Assembly: GCA_964453435.1 (NCBI GenBank)
Contig: CAYVQZ010000024.1
Coordinates: 1-64,000 of the forward strand
Direction of reading: 5' to 3'
Origin: CAYVQZ01 sp964453435
GTDB taxonomy: Bacteria; Abyssobacteria; SURF-5
DNA length: 64,000 bases
Position 1 is the stretch's first letter. Every line of letters starts with the position of its first letter. A model generated the notes under the pieces. The model was given only the letters and a program-made list of their open reading frames with translations. It was not told the origin of the DNA and did no database searches. Shown here one piece after another: positions 9,316 through 17,319 of this stretch. The position numbers and the translations under genes were made by a program.

Positions 9316-9645
9316 ATGAAGTACCGAGTGAAAGTATGGGCTGAGATAAACGGCAAGTCGCTGCTTGGCCCGGGGCGCTACCGATTGCTTTCGGCCATTC
9401 AAACCACCGGCTCGCTCAATGGGGCGGCAAAGGAACTGGGAATTCCCTATCGCCGGGCTTGGGGTCAGGTTCGTGAAATGGAGAGACTGTTGGGCGCCTC
9501 ACTGGTCGATTCGAGCAGGGGAGGAGTTTCCGGTGGCGGAACCAGGCTGACGCCTGTGGCTGTTCGACTGATGAAGCGATACCAGAAAATTTGCGATGAA
9601 ACGGCGGTTGCCGTAAAGGCGTCGGGGGCTGAAATCAGCGACTAG
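9316..9645 (+). CDS. ModE-family winged-helix transcriptional regulator
   Basis: A protein of 109 residues consisting of the ModE N-terminal DNA-binding domain only: LGPGRYRLLSAIQTTGSLNGAAKELGIPYRRAW is the helix-turn-helix (LysR-like) followed by QVREMERLLGASLVDSSRGG and a G-G-x-x-L-T-P wing. It lacks the molybdate-binding MOP domains of full ModE. I chose the ATG at 9316 because GGGAGCAG lies just upstream; an in-frame ATG at 9259 would fall inside the leader. An operator with ModE-type half-sites overlaps its promoter, which suggests autoregulation. The TauE/SafE gene follows 73 bases downstream on the same strand. Confidence 0.88.
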   Translation: MKYRVKVWAEINGKSLLGPGRYRLLSAIQTTGSLNGAAKELGIPYRRAWGQVREMERLLGASLVDSSRGGVSGGGTRLTPVAVRLMKRYQKICDETAVAVKASGAEISD

Positions 9646-9718
9646 GAAAGAAAGAGCGCCGGGGCAGCCACCGATCCAATCTATGAGCGGGGCAGGGGCC
9701 GCATAGCGCCGAAAAATT

Positions 9719-10657
9719 ATGGTATTTCCGATATCAGGTGTCGAAGTCAACCTGGTTGTGCCGGTGGCCGTTGCGTTTGGGGTATCGTTTGTTTGTTCGG
9801 TGGGAGGCATTTCCGGGGCGTTTCTCCTGCTTCCGTTTCAGATGAGCGTGCTCGGGTTCACGAGTCCTGCCGTCAGCCCGACGAATCTAATATTCAATGT
9901 CGTTGCTATTCCCGGCGGGGTGCACCGGTATATCCGAGAAGGCAGGATGGTCTGGCCGTTGGCAGGCGTAATCGTGGCGGGAACCCTCCCCGGTTTGGCG
10001 GTTGGCGCCGTTGTCCGGGTCAAATACCTGCCCGACGCGCGGTCTTTCAAGTTTTTCGTTGGATGGGTATTGTTGTATATGGCATATCGACTGATTGCAG
10101 ACCCACTCCGCAAAGCTGACGGACGCGGGCCTGCCGGTAACAATGAGGCGGGGAATTCGGGGAAAAGCCGAATTGCGCGGACGCGGCAGGACATTGGAAC
10201 CGTCAGAACAGTATCATGGAATTTCAAAGAGATGGCGTATGAATTTCAAGGCAGGACGTTCACCTTTAAGCCGAGTGTGTTGCTTTTCATGGCGCTTGCC
10301 GTCGGAGTGATTGGCGGAATTTACGGAATTGGCGGCGGCGCGATTATCGCCCTCTTTATCGTGACATTCTTTCGTCTTCCCGTGCACACAATAGCCGGCG
10401 CTACCCTCTTTGGGACCTTCCTCTCTTCCGCAGCCGGCATCCTGTTTTACCTCGCCGCGTCATATGCGTATGCGGAATCGGGCCTCGCCATCGCGCCGGA
10501 CTGGCCCCTCGGAATTTGCTTCGGCATGGGCGGGCTTGCCGGCATCTATTGCGGCGCGCGGGCGCAGAAGTACCTGCACGAGCGGATAATCAAAGCGGGG
10601 CTTGCTGCTCTCATCGGTTTGTTGGCTGTACGATACATTGGACAATATTTCGCATAA
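9719..10657 (+). CDS. TauE/SafE-family anion exporter
   Basis: Membrane protein of 312 residues with the two-repeat layout of the TauE/SafE (DUF81) family. Each half starts with a glycine-rich helix (VCSVGGISGAFLLLPFQ; VIGGIYGIGGGAIIALF) and has further hydrophobic helices. A soluble loop of about 60 residues in the middle (around residues 130-185) is longer than usual. Members export sulfite, sulfoacetate or related organosulfur anions. Given two sulfatases nearby and a ModE-like regulator just upstream, transport of sulfite or another oxyanion is plausible but not shown. Confidence 0.85.
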   Translation: MVFPISGVEVNLVVPVAVAFGVSFVCSVGGISGAFLLLPFQMSVLGFTSPAVSPTNLIFNVVAIPGGVHRYIREGRMVWPLAGVIVAGTLPGLAVGAVVRVKYLPDARSFKFFVGWVLLYMAYRLIADPLRKADGRGPAGNNEAGNSGKSRIARTRQDIGTVRTVSWNFKEMAYEFQGRTFTFKPSVLLFMALAVGVIGGIYGIGGGAIIALFIVTFFRLPVHTIAGATLFGTFLSSAAGILFYLAASYAYAESGLAIAPDWPLGICFGMGGLAGIYCGARAQKYLHERIIKAGLAALIGLLAVRYIGQYFA

Positions 10658-10748
10658 CAGCCGAATTGCTTTTCTTGAAGTCAGAGGCGGTCTCATTTTC
10701 TTTTGGAAAGAGGAATCACATTGTCGGACCGGCGGTGGTCCTTTCCGC

Positions 10749-11717
10749 TTACGGCAATGAATACGAAATGGCGCCGTCGGACCTTTGCATGGATATTTCC
10801 CCGTTTTCCTTGAGATACTTGAGGTGAGCGATCGCCTCGCCCGTCGCGAACCATTTCTGTGAGACGGGAAACTCTTCCCACGTATCGCAGTTGATATCCC
10901 AAGTCATCTTCGAGGCTACCTCATATGCTGTCTGGTTGCCCTCTCTGAGGATTACGAGCACCTCATCGGCCCGATGCCGATGATGGGTCTTCAATTCCCG
11001 GATTCGCTCTGTGCAGTTCTTTATGAGGCGCCTGTGACCGGGCAGGCACAGGTCCATTTCGAGGACAGACACCTTGTCGAGACTTTCCAGGTACTGCTGG
11101 AGCGGGTTCTCGTCGTCCGACCACAGTTGAATGTTGGGAGTAATGTCAATCAGAATGTGGTCTCCGGAGAAGAACAGTTTCTTTGCCGGCTCATAGAGAC
11201 ACGTGTGACCGCTCGTGTGGCCGGGAGTCTGAACACATCTGAGTTCATAGTCTCCTGCGACCAGGACATCGCCGTCATCCACCAAGGTAAGTTCAAAAGT
11301 CCGCTCGGTTCCGTATTTGAAACCCGGGTGGTTTTGAAGCGCCGCCTCGAGTTCTTTCCGCGGAAAACCATTCTCTCCCGCATATTCTATCATTCGGCTC
11401 CACACGCTGCCCTCGTGCACCCGCTCGCCGTCCGGCCTGTTGAAATAGACGGTCGAATTTTCGGTCGCCAACCTGCCGACAAGACCGAAATGGTCCGCGT
11501 GCAGGTGTGTGATAAAGAAATCGGTCTTATCAAGGTCTAGCGCAAGCTCGTGCAGGCCGTCTTGCATCGCTTCGAAGCAAACGGTGCGATTCATTCCCGT
11601 ATCGATGATCAAATTGCGGTCCGGCGATTTGATCATATATGAATTGATACTTTTCAGCGGGCTCTGCGGAAGCGGAATTTCCACGCGATAAAGGTTTTTG
11701 GCAATTTCTTCAACCAT
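10749..11717 (-). CDS. metallo-beta-lactamase fold hydrolase (GloB-like)
   Basis: Protein of 322 residues. The zinc motif is THLHADH (H-x-H-x-D-H), followed by PGHTSGHT, SGDHIL and PGHRR, which give the remaining metal ligands of a hydroxyacylglutathione-hydrolase-like site. A C-terminal helical region of about 90 residues resembles the winged-helix tail of the LACTB2/GloB-like branch. I chose the ATG at 11717 because CAGGAGCC lies just upstream; the longer frame to 11777 lacks such a site. A thioester or organophosphate substrate is likely but cannot be named. Confidence 0.88.
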   Translation of the reverse strand: MVEEIAKNLYRVEIPLPQSPLKSINSYMIKSPDRNLIIDTGMNRTVCFEAMQDGLHELALDLDKTDFFITHLHADHFGLVGRLATENSTVYFNRPDGERVHEGSVWSRMIEYAGENGFPRKELEAALQNHPGFKYGTERTFELTLVDDGDVLVAGDYELRCVQTPGHTSGHTCLYEPAKKLFFSGDHILIDITPNIQLWSDDENPLQQYLESLDKVSVLEMDLCLPGHRRLIKNCTERIRELKTHHRHRADEVLVILREGNQTAYEVASKMTWDINCDTWEEFPVSQKWFATGEAIAHLKYLKENGEISMQRSDGAISYSLP

Positions 11718-11864
11718 TGATTCGGCTCCTGCTTCTGAGGTCCTTTGGGACCAAACAACTCGGAAAGTTCGATACAACTCATCAGTTCGACTGTCCTGAG
11801 GGCAACTGATGGAGGAGGATTGGGACTTTCCCGAATTAGAGCTTTGGGATCATCCGATGAATAT

Positions 11865-11893
11865 TATATATCAGCCCGGGCCATATTCTGCAA
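11865..11893 (-). promoter_or_regulatory. probable sigma70-type promoter for the MBL gene
   Basis: Read on the minus strand, TTGCAG (11893-11888), 17 bases, TATATA (11870-11865); TATAAT two bases further is an alternative -10. It lies about 150 bases upstream of the start at 11717. The surrounding 11718-12043 stretch has no gene. It also holds an inverted repeat CATCAGTT/AACTGATG at 11780-11811 and TTTCCC/GGGAAA at 11895-11913. Confidence 0.45.
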
Positions 11894-12043
11894 TTTTCCC
11901 ACAACGAGGGAAATTTTTCCGCCCTTCTCTCACGGCGATATTAGCGTTTCAAGGATTTCAGGGAAACTATTAAGAACAGTGGTCAGTCGATGAAAAGAAC
12001 CTGAAAAAGAGGCTCTGACGGGCACGGAGGAGCGGACAACCCG

Positions 12044-13501
12044 ATGTCCAGAGGTATGGAACTCAGCTACGCGGTCAGGGTCAATGTCGTATTGAAGTAT
12101 TTCGGACAGCTCTGCCATGTCGTCGTGGCACTGACGCTTGCGCCGTTGCTCGTGTCCCTTGTTTTCGGCGAATACCACCTCAGCGCCAGGTACGTTGTTG
12201 TTATCGTCCTCCTCGCGGTCATTGGCGTCCTGCTCGCCCGCGTCCGAGCGCCCTCGAATATGCAAGTCAATGAAGCAATCGCAGTCATTGCCTCTATCTT
12301 CTTGTTCACTCCCTTTGCTATGACGTATCCGATGATGGGGTCGGGCTTATCCTTTCTGGATGCCCTGTTTGAAGCGATTTCCGGCGCCACGACCACGGGG
12401 TTGACAACGCTTCCGTCGGTTGAAAATTTACCGAGGACGTTTTTGTTTGCCCGTTCCTGGATGCAGTGGTACGGTGGGCTGGGAATTGTAGTCCTGTCTG
12501 TCGCACTAGTGGTTCGGCCGGGTGTTACGGCAAAGAGATTGGCGGTGACCGAGGCAGACGCTGATGACCTTATCGGGGGAACGAGAGCCCATGCTCGGAG
12601 GGTTTTGCTTGTCTATGGCGTGCTGACGGCTGTGGGCATTCTTTTGCTAGTGGTCGCCGGAGCAAATGTTTTTCAAGCTGTGCTATATGCATTTGCGGCC
12701 ATTTCGACCGGTGGATTTGCTCCAAACGACAGTAGTTTGGCCGGGCTTGGCGGGTGGCCGATTCAGGCGCTGGCGACGGCAATTTGCCTGGCGGGGGCCA
12801 TTTCACTTGCCTTCTATCACAGACTGTTTCGTGACAGGAACAGGTTCGGATTGGGGACCACGCAACTGGTGGCAGTGTCTGCCTGTGGGTTGATCGCCTC
12901 TCTGGCGGTGGTTGCATGCATGCACTGGGCTGAAGGGAGAGCCTGGCTGTACGCGCTGCGCCACGGGCCGCTCCTCGCGTTCTCGGCGCAAACGACCGCC
13001 GGATTTTCTACCCTTTCATTTGACCAACTGGGTAATGGGTCGAAACTAATTCTAATTCCTGCAATGATGATCGGCGGCGGAGTCGGCTCGACGGCCGGTG
13101 GTTTCAAAGTGCTGCGACTTCTTATTCTGATACAGTTGTTGCGGGTAACGGTCGCTCGAACATGCCTGACCCGTCACGCGGTGATGGAGCCTCGCCTGGG
13201 ACGCCACCGACTCGGGCCCGATGAAATCCAGGATGCGCTGCTCGTTATCCTGCTCTTCTCGATTGTCGTTATTGCATCCTGGATTCCGTTTGTTGTAATG
13301 GGGTACGCCCCGCTCGATTCCCTTTTTGAAGTGGTATCGGCCACGGGGACCGTCGGCCTTACCGCGGGGATAACCAGCGCTGAGTTGCCGATTCTGTTGA
13401 AGATAATTCTCTGTGCCGACATGCTTATGGGAAGGTTGGAAATTATTGTTTGGCTCGTTGTGCTCTATCCGAGAACCTGGTTTGGAAGGAGGATGCGTTA
13501 G
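12044..13501 (+). CDS. trkH: TrkH-family potassium uptake channel subunit
   Basis: Membrane protein of 485 residues with the four pore-loop repeats of TrkH/KtrB channels. The selectivity-filter turns are visible as ATTTGLTTL, AISTGGFAP, AQTTAGFST and SATGTVGLTAG. GGGVGSTAGGFKVLR is the conserved intramembrane-loop segment, and DMLMGRLEI is the family C-terminal signature. The ATG is preceded by GGAGGAG. The gene for the cytosolic gating subunit starts two bases after its stop. Function is potassium import driven by the membrane potential. Confidence 0.95.
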   Translation: MSRGMELSYAVRVNVVLKYFGQLCHVVVALTLAPLLVSLVFGEYHLSARYVVVIVLLAVIGVLLARVRAPSNMQVNEAIAVIASIFLFTPFAMTYPMMGSGLSFLDALFEAISGATTTGLTTLPSVENLPRTFLFARSWMQWYGGLGIVVLSVALVVRPGVTAKRLAVTEADADDLIGGTRAHARRVLLVYGVLTAVGILLLVVAGANVFQAVLYAFAAISTGGFAPNDSSLAGLGGWPIQALATAICLAGAISLAFYHRLFRDRNRFGLGTTQLVAVSACGLIASLAVVACMHWAEGRAWLYALRHGPLLAFSAQTTAGFSTLSFDQLGNGSKLILIPAMMIGGGVGSTAGGFKVLRLLILIQLLRVTVARTCLTRHAVMEPRLGRHRLGPDEIQDALLVILLFSIVVIASWIPFVVMGYAPLDSLFEVVSATGTVGLTAGITSAELPILLKIILCADMLMGRLEIIVWLVVLYPRTWFGRRMR

Positions 13502-13503
13502 CC

Positions 13504-14199
13504 ATGAGAGTTGCATTTATCGGTGCGGGCGAAGTGGCAATCCGGACCGCTGAATTGCTCATCGAGCGCGGACACGAGGTCGTCATCATTGAGGGCAATA
13601 AAGAGAAAATCGACGAGCTTTGTGAGGACATGGATTGCAGTTTCCTCCATGGCGACGGCAGTAACCCCGCGATCTTGCGCGAGGTCAGTCCTGGACAAAC
13701 CGATGTCCTTTTCTGTCTCAGTGATAAAGACCAGGACAATATTATCGCAAGCCTCGTAGGTCGCACTCTCGGATTTGGCCGTGTGATTACGGGCATTCAG
13801 GACCCGGAATTCGAGAATATCTGCCATGAACTCGAACTGGAGGATACAATAATTCCATCTCGAACGATCAGTCGATACCTGGGTGATATGGTTGAGGGGC
13901 ATGACATCTTGGAGTTGTCAACGGTAATCAAGCACGAGGCGAGATTCTTCACGTTTACGGCGGAAAAAGAATGCGGCGTCGATGAGCTTGATTTGCCGAA
14001 AACCGCTCGGGCAGTCTGTTACTACCGTAACAATTCGTTCTGTCTTGTTAATGAAGGCGCCAAGTTCAGGAAGGGTGACGAGGTAGTTATCCTTACTCAC
14101 AGCGAAAATCTCCCCCAATTGCGAGAGCGCTGGCAGCCGCAACAATCAATGAATAAGGCCGCCGTTCCGGAAGGAGAACGAGGCCGAAGGCGGTCGTGA
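13504..14199 (+). CDS. trkA: TrkA-type NAD-binding potassium channel regulator
   Basis: Protein of 231 residues that gates the TrkH channel from the cytoplasm. The N-terminal RCK/Rossmann domain begins RVAFIGAGEVAIRTAELL (G-x-G-x-x-A) with an acidic residue at the end of strand 2 (VVIIEGNK), then LHGDGSNPAIL and FCLSDKDQDNIIASL. A C-terminal RCK_C (TrkA-C) domain covers about residues 135-215 (VDELDLPKTARAVCYYRN, FRKGDEVVILTH). It is a single-copy RCK protein, half the length of E. coli TrkA. It is translationally coupled to trkH. Confidence 0.93.
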   Translation: MRVAFIGAGEVAIRTAELLIERGHEVVIIEGNKEKIDELCEDMDCSFLHGDGSNPAILREVSPGQTDVLFCLSDKDQDNIIASLVGRTLGFGRVITGIQDPEFENICHELELEDTIIPSRTISRYLGDMVEGHDILELSTVIKHEARFFTFTAEKECGVDELDLPKTARAVCYYRNNSFCLVNEGAKFRKGDEVVILTHSENLPQLRERWQPQQSMNKAAVPEGERGRRRS

Positions 14200-14213
14200 A
14201 TGAGATAAGGCGG

Positions 14214-15638
14214 TCACGCGCGCATGTGTCGATGATACAGATGGAGGCGCGCGAGCGCGCGAGCCGCCCGCTCGATGGATGGATACGCAGGAATGCCCGC
14301 CTTCGCGAATTCCGCTCTCAGTTCGGCCCCTTTTCTGGCGAGTTCGGGGTCGCCACCCTCGGAATCGGCGGTAACAACGGTTGGCTTCCTGTGGAGGTTT
14401 GCCTTAATACACCGGATAGCCTTTGGTGTCGCTTCCGGATGTTCGGGCGTATGAAAGGCTTTTCTCACGATAAGCCGGTCCACAATCAACATCTGGACGT
14501 TCGGGTCGTTGTATCCGAGTTCGAGGATACCCGTCAAGTAATCGGGGTCCTCGAAGGTTCTCCACATATCGAGCGGATTTCCCGCAATCGACCCTGCAAC
14601 GGGCACGACCTCACGCAGTTTCTTCATTGTGGCGCCGGAAAGCGGCGGCAGCTCGAGGCCTTCTCGAACACAGGCATCGCCATTGCCGACGCTGTTGCCG
14701 CCTCCGCCGCCGACCAGGAAAGTGGCGTTCCCCTTTGGCGGCGGCATCAGCGCGAGCGCCATAATGGAGTCCACCCATTCGTCCATGGACCGAACATTGA
14801 CAATGCCCGTCTGACGGTACAGGGCATTCCAAAGTTCGCGGGACCCCGCCATCGCTCCGGTATGGGATGATGCCGTCCGCGCACCCGCCTCCGTCTCTCC
14901 GCCTTTCCAAAGTATTATGGGTTTTTGCCTGCATACTTCTCGCGCGATACTGGAGAATCGGCGGCCGTCCCTCACGCTCTCCAGGTACATCGCGATCACC
15001 TTTACATTCGCGTCAGACGCCATGAATTCGAGATAATCGGGGCTGTCGAGCACGGTTGCGTTCCCGATGCTTACGGCTTTCTCCGTGCCGATTCCGAGCG
15101 AGCAGAGATATTCGGTGAGGCGTTGGGTGATACCCCCACTCTGGGAGATGATTCCAACCGGACCGCTCATGCCGGGAATGGCGCCCCATGCTGTGAGACG
15201 CGACGCGGGGCAGTACGAGCCCATACAGTTCGGGCCTATCACCAGAAGACCGTACTCTTTTGCGATGAGCGCAATCTGTTTTTCAAGCTTCTCGCCTTCC
15301 GGGAGGCCGATTTCCTTGAAGCCTGACGAAAGGATGTGTATGTGACGAAGTCCGAGCCGGCCGCATTCGGTGAGTACGTTCGGCGTCATGCTTGCTTTGA
15401 CCGATACGATGGCGAGGTCCGGCGCCTCCGGGATAGATGAGAGGTTTGGATAAACCCGAAGGCCTTGAATTTCGCGCGCCTTTGGGTTGACCGGATACAG
15501 TTTTCCGGGGAAACCGCATTCCAGAAACTTGCTGAGGAAACTGCCGCCGCCAAATCGGTCGGCAATCCTGGGTACACCCACGATGGCAATGCTTTTCGGA
15601 TTGAAAAACTGGCTGAGGTCTTTCATTGGCGCATCCAT
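14214..15638 (-). CDS. ADP-forming acyl-CoA synthetase, alpha-subunit type
   Basis: Protein of about 474 residues related to the alpha part of ADP-forming acetyl-CoA synthetases (acyl-CoA + ADP + Pi to acid + CoA + ATP). A CoA-binding Rossmann domain starts at FNPKSIAIVGVP; GIISQSGGITQRL belongs to the succinyl-CoA-ligase-like domain. SSHTGAMAGS carries the His expected to be phosphorylated. The ATP-grasp beta part is not fused and no gene for it is in the window, so the partner must be elsewhere or the protein works differently. Start choice is weak: ATG 15638 or 15626, neither with a clear ribosome site. Confidence 0.82.
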   Translation of the reverse strand: MDAPMKDLSQFFNPKSIAIVGVPRIADRFGGGSFLSKFLECGFPGKLYPVNPKAREIQGLRVYPNLSSIPEAPDLAIVSVKASMTPNVLTECGRLGLRHIHILSSGFKEIGLPEGEKLEKQIALIAKEYGLLVIGPNCMGSYCPASRLTAWGAIPGMSGPVGIISQSGGITQRLTEYLCSLGIGTEKAVSIGNATVLDSPDYLEFMASDANVKVIAMYLESVRDGRRFSSIAREVCRQKPIILWKGGETEAGARTASSHTGAMAGSRELWNALYRQTGIVNVRSMDEWVDSIMALALMPPPKGNATFLVGGGGGNSVGNGDACVREGLELPPLSGATMKKLREVVPVAGSIAGNPLDMWRTFEDPDYLTGILELGYNDPNVQMLIVDRLIVRKAFHTPEHPEATPKAIRCIKANLHRKPTVVTADSEGGDPELARKGAELRAEFAKAGIPAYPSIERAARALARLHLYHRHMRA

Positions 15639-15815
15639 ATATCTGTAATCGTTCGCAAGGAGGACGCTTGTGGGAGAAGCGGTCGAATGCACAAGAGAGG
15701 CAGGGCAATCTTGATGCGGTATCTTACCATACCGAAGGCGGAGTTGGAAACAGCTCCTCTCTGCCTCCGCCTGCGATGACAGTCCCCCGGTCTTTTTGCC
15801 GTTATTCTCCGGAAC

Positions 15816-16166
15816 TCAGAGCCATCTGCAATACAGAATCAAGATGATCAAGGCTACGCCGGCCCAATACTTGAAAAACTCGTCCCCCGCATTCTTGTAG
15901 AGCGGCAAACTGACGAGATAATCGAACAGGAACATGCCGGTAATAAATATCGCCAGGGAGCCCGCCCACGTGGCGCCTCCCATCAAACCAAAGAAGATAA
16001 GGACCCAGCAGATGGTCATGAACAGATTGGCGACACCGAACATCCTCAGGACTTCAGGCTTGAGCCCCATTTTTTCTGCGTTCATCTTCTCCGTAAAAAC
16101 TTCATACACCGCATGACCGAATCCGAGAATCGCCAGAAGAGGAATGCCGTATTTGAAAATCCACAT
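15816..16166 (-). CDS. small membrane protein of four helices, unknown
   Basis: Protein of 116 residues with four hydrophobic helices (GIPLLAILGFGHAVYEVF, VANLFMTICWVLIFFGLM, TWAGSLAIFITGMFLFDYL, YWAGVALIILILY). The ATG at 16166 follows GGAAGGAGG, an excellent ribosome site, so the gene is real. I do not recognise the family. It is transcribed toward the acyl-CoA synthetase gene and has its own likely promoter at 16324-16353. Confidence 0.75.
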   Translation of the reverse strand: MWIFKYGIPLLAILGFGHAVYEVFTEKMNAEKMGLKPEVLRMFGVANLFMTICWVLIFFGLMGGATWAGSLAIFITGMFLFDYLVSLPLYKNAGDEFFKYWAGVALIILILYCRWL

Positions 16167-16323
16167 TGTTTGCCTCCTTCCTGCGTCCTGAGCGCAGCAT
16201 CTGTTCGAAGCGCTTGCAAACTACCACATGGTTGTTTGGCTCTCTGAGGACAACGGGTAGCGCTGACGATTACGCTCGCGCTCACCGAAAATACATATTC
16301 AATAAGACGCTCTCCTATACAGA

Positions 16324-16353
16324 ATAATATGCCTGTTCTCTCGGTCAAGTCAA
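16324..16353 (-). promoter_or_regulatory. probable sigma70-type promoter
   Basis: On the minus strand TTGACT (16353-16348), 18 bases, TATTAT (16329-16324), about 155 bases upstream of the small membrane protein gene. It fits the consensus at five of six bases in both boxes. Confidence 0.5.
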
Positions 16354-16436
16354 AACCGCCTCGGCGGCAGGCGTAAAGAATTACTCGCTGTCACCGAAGC
16401 GCACGGAGCCGAATTATCGAACAGGCGGTTGCCGAG

Positions 16437-17138
16437 TCATAAACGGCCATATTTCTCATACACCTCGCGCAAAGATGCTCCTTTCCGCAGTTCATCCCGC
16501 GACCTTCTCTCGGCGCCGACAACCTCTTCCGCCTTTTCCACCACCCGTTCCAGGTCGGCGGTTTGCGGAATAACAACGATGCCGTCACGGTCGGCCATGA
16601 CTATATCGTTCGGATTCACCTCGACTCCGCCGCAGGAAATCGTTTCGTTTATTCCGACCAGCTTGGCCCGTCCAACGGAATCGGTGGGTATGCTCCCCTT
16701 CGCCCACACGGGAAAATCGACCTCGAGGACGCGTCGGATGTCGCGTATTGGGCCATCGACAACGGCTCCTTTGGCGCCGCCAAAGTACTTGGTCGTGGTC
16801 GCCATCAATTCGCCGTACGCGCCGGCGCCCCAAAAGCCATTCGTGTTCACGGCGATGACCTGTCCTTTTTCGAGGCTGCCGCAGAAGGCGTCCAGCAACC
16901 CGACAATGAATGAAGGATCCATTTCATCAAGCGTTATTTTGCGGTCATCCTTGTCCTCGTTCATCGTGAATGCAGGCCCAGCTATAACGGCGTCGGGCAA
17001 AATCGGGAAAAAGCCGACCTCCATCGCCTGTGACCAGAACCCCATCTCGTCGAGCACATCGGAGACGGCGGCAGTGTAGAGTTTTTCCAGCCGGTCACAA
17101 AGCGCAAGCAATTCGTTCCTGGACAAATTCGGTGACAA
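16437..17138 (-). CDS. RraA-family aldolase/decarboxylase-like protein
   Basis: Protein of 233 residues of the RraA / HMG-CHA aldolase family, long misnamed demethylmenaquinone methyltransferase. The conserved core is GAYGELMATTTKYFGGAKG followed by DGPIRD, whose Arg-Asp pair binds metal and substrate in the aldolases. GGVEVNPNDIVMADRDGIVVIP is the family C-terminal core. The start is TTG at 17138, supported by GGAGG eight bases upstream; no better ATG exists. Members either cleave 4-hydroxy-4-methyl-2-oxoglutarate-type acids or bind RNase E. With a divergent IlvD/Edd dehydratase next door, a role in sugar-acid or 2-oxoacid breakdown is the better guess. Confidence 0.88.
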   Translation of the reverse strand: MSPNLSRNELLALCDRLEKLYTAAVSDVLDEMGFWSQAMEVGFFPILPDAVIAGPAFTMNEDKDDRKITLDEMDPSFIVGLLDAFCGSLEKGQVIAVNTNGFWGAGAYGELMATTTKYFGGAKGAVVDGPIRDIRRVLEVDFPVWAKGSIPTDSVGRAKLVGINETISCGGVEVNPNDIVMADRDGIVVIPQTADLERVVEKAEEVVGAERRSRDELRKGASLREVYEKYGRL

Positions 17139-17186
17139 TGGTGTTTCCTCCCTTCGTTCTTTTCAAAAGCGCCGATGATGGGCAAG

Positions 17187-17215
17187 AATGTACCACCGGA
17201 CGCATACGGTGTCAA
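17187..17215 (-). promoter_or_regulatory. sigma70-type promoter for the RraA-like gene
   Basis: On the minus strand TTGACA (17215-17210), 17 bases, TACATT (17192-17187), about 50 bases upstream of the TTG start. It is back to back with the promoter of the IlvD-like gene. Confidence 0.55.
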
Positions 17216-17228
17216 GCATGCCCGATTT

Positions 17229-17268
17229 TTCCGGCTCAGTTGACCGGAAATTCGCGGTCCAATAGAAT
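17229..17268 (+). promoter_or_regulatory. sigma70-type promoter with overlapping inverted repeat
   Basis: TTGACC (17240-17245), 17 bases, TAGAAT (17263-17268), 52 bases upstream of the IlvD-like start. The inverted repeat TTCCGG (17229-17234), 9 bases, CCGGAA (17244-17249) overlaps the -35 box and could be an operator. Confidence 0.6.
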
Positions 17269-17319
17269 ATTGTTCGATCCTTAGAACGTCTTGGCGCTTT
17301 GCATAAAGAGGAGCTTAGC

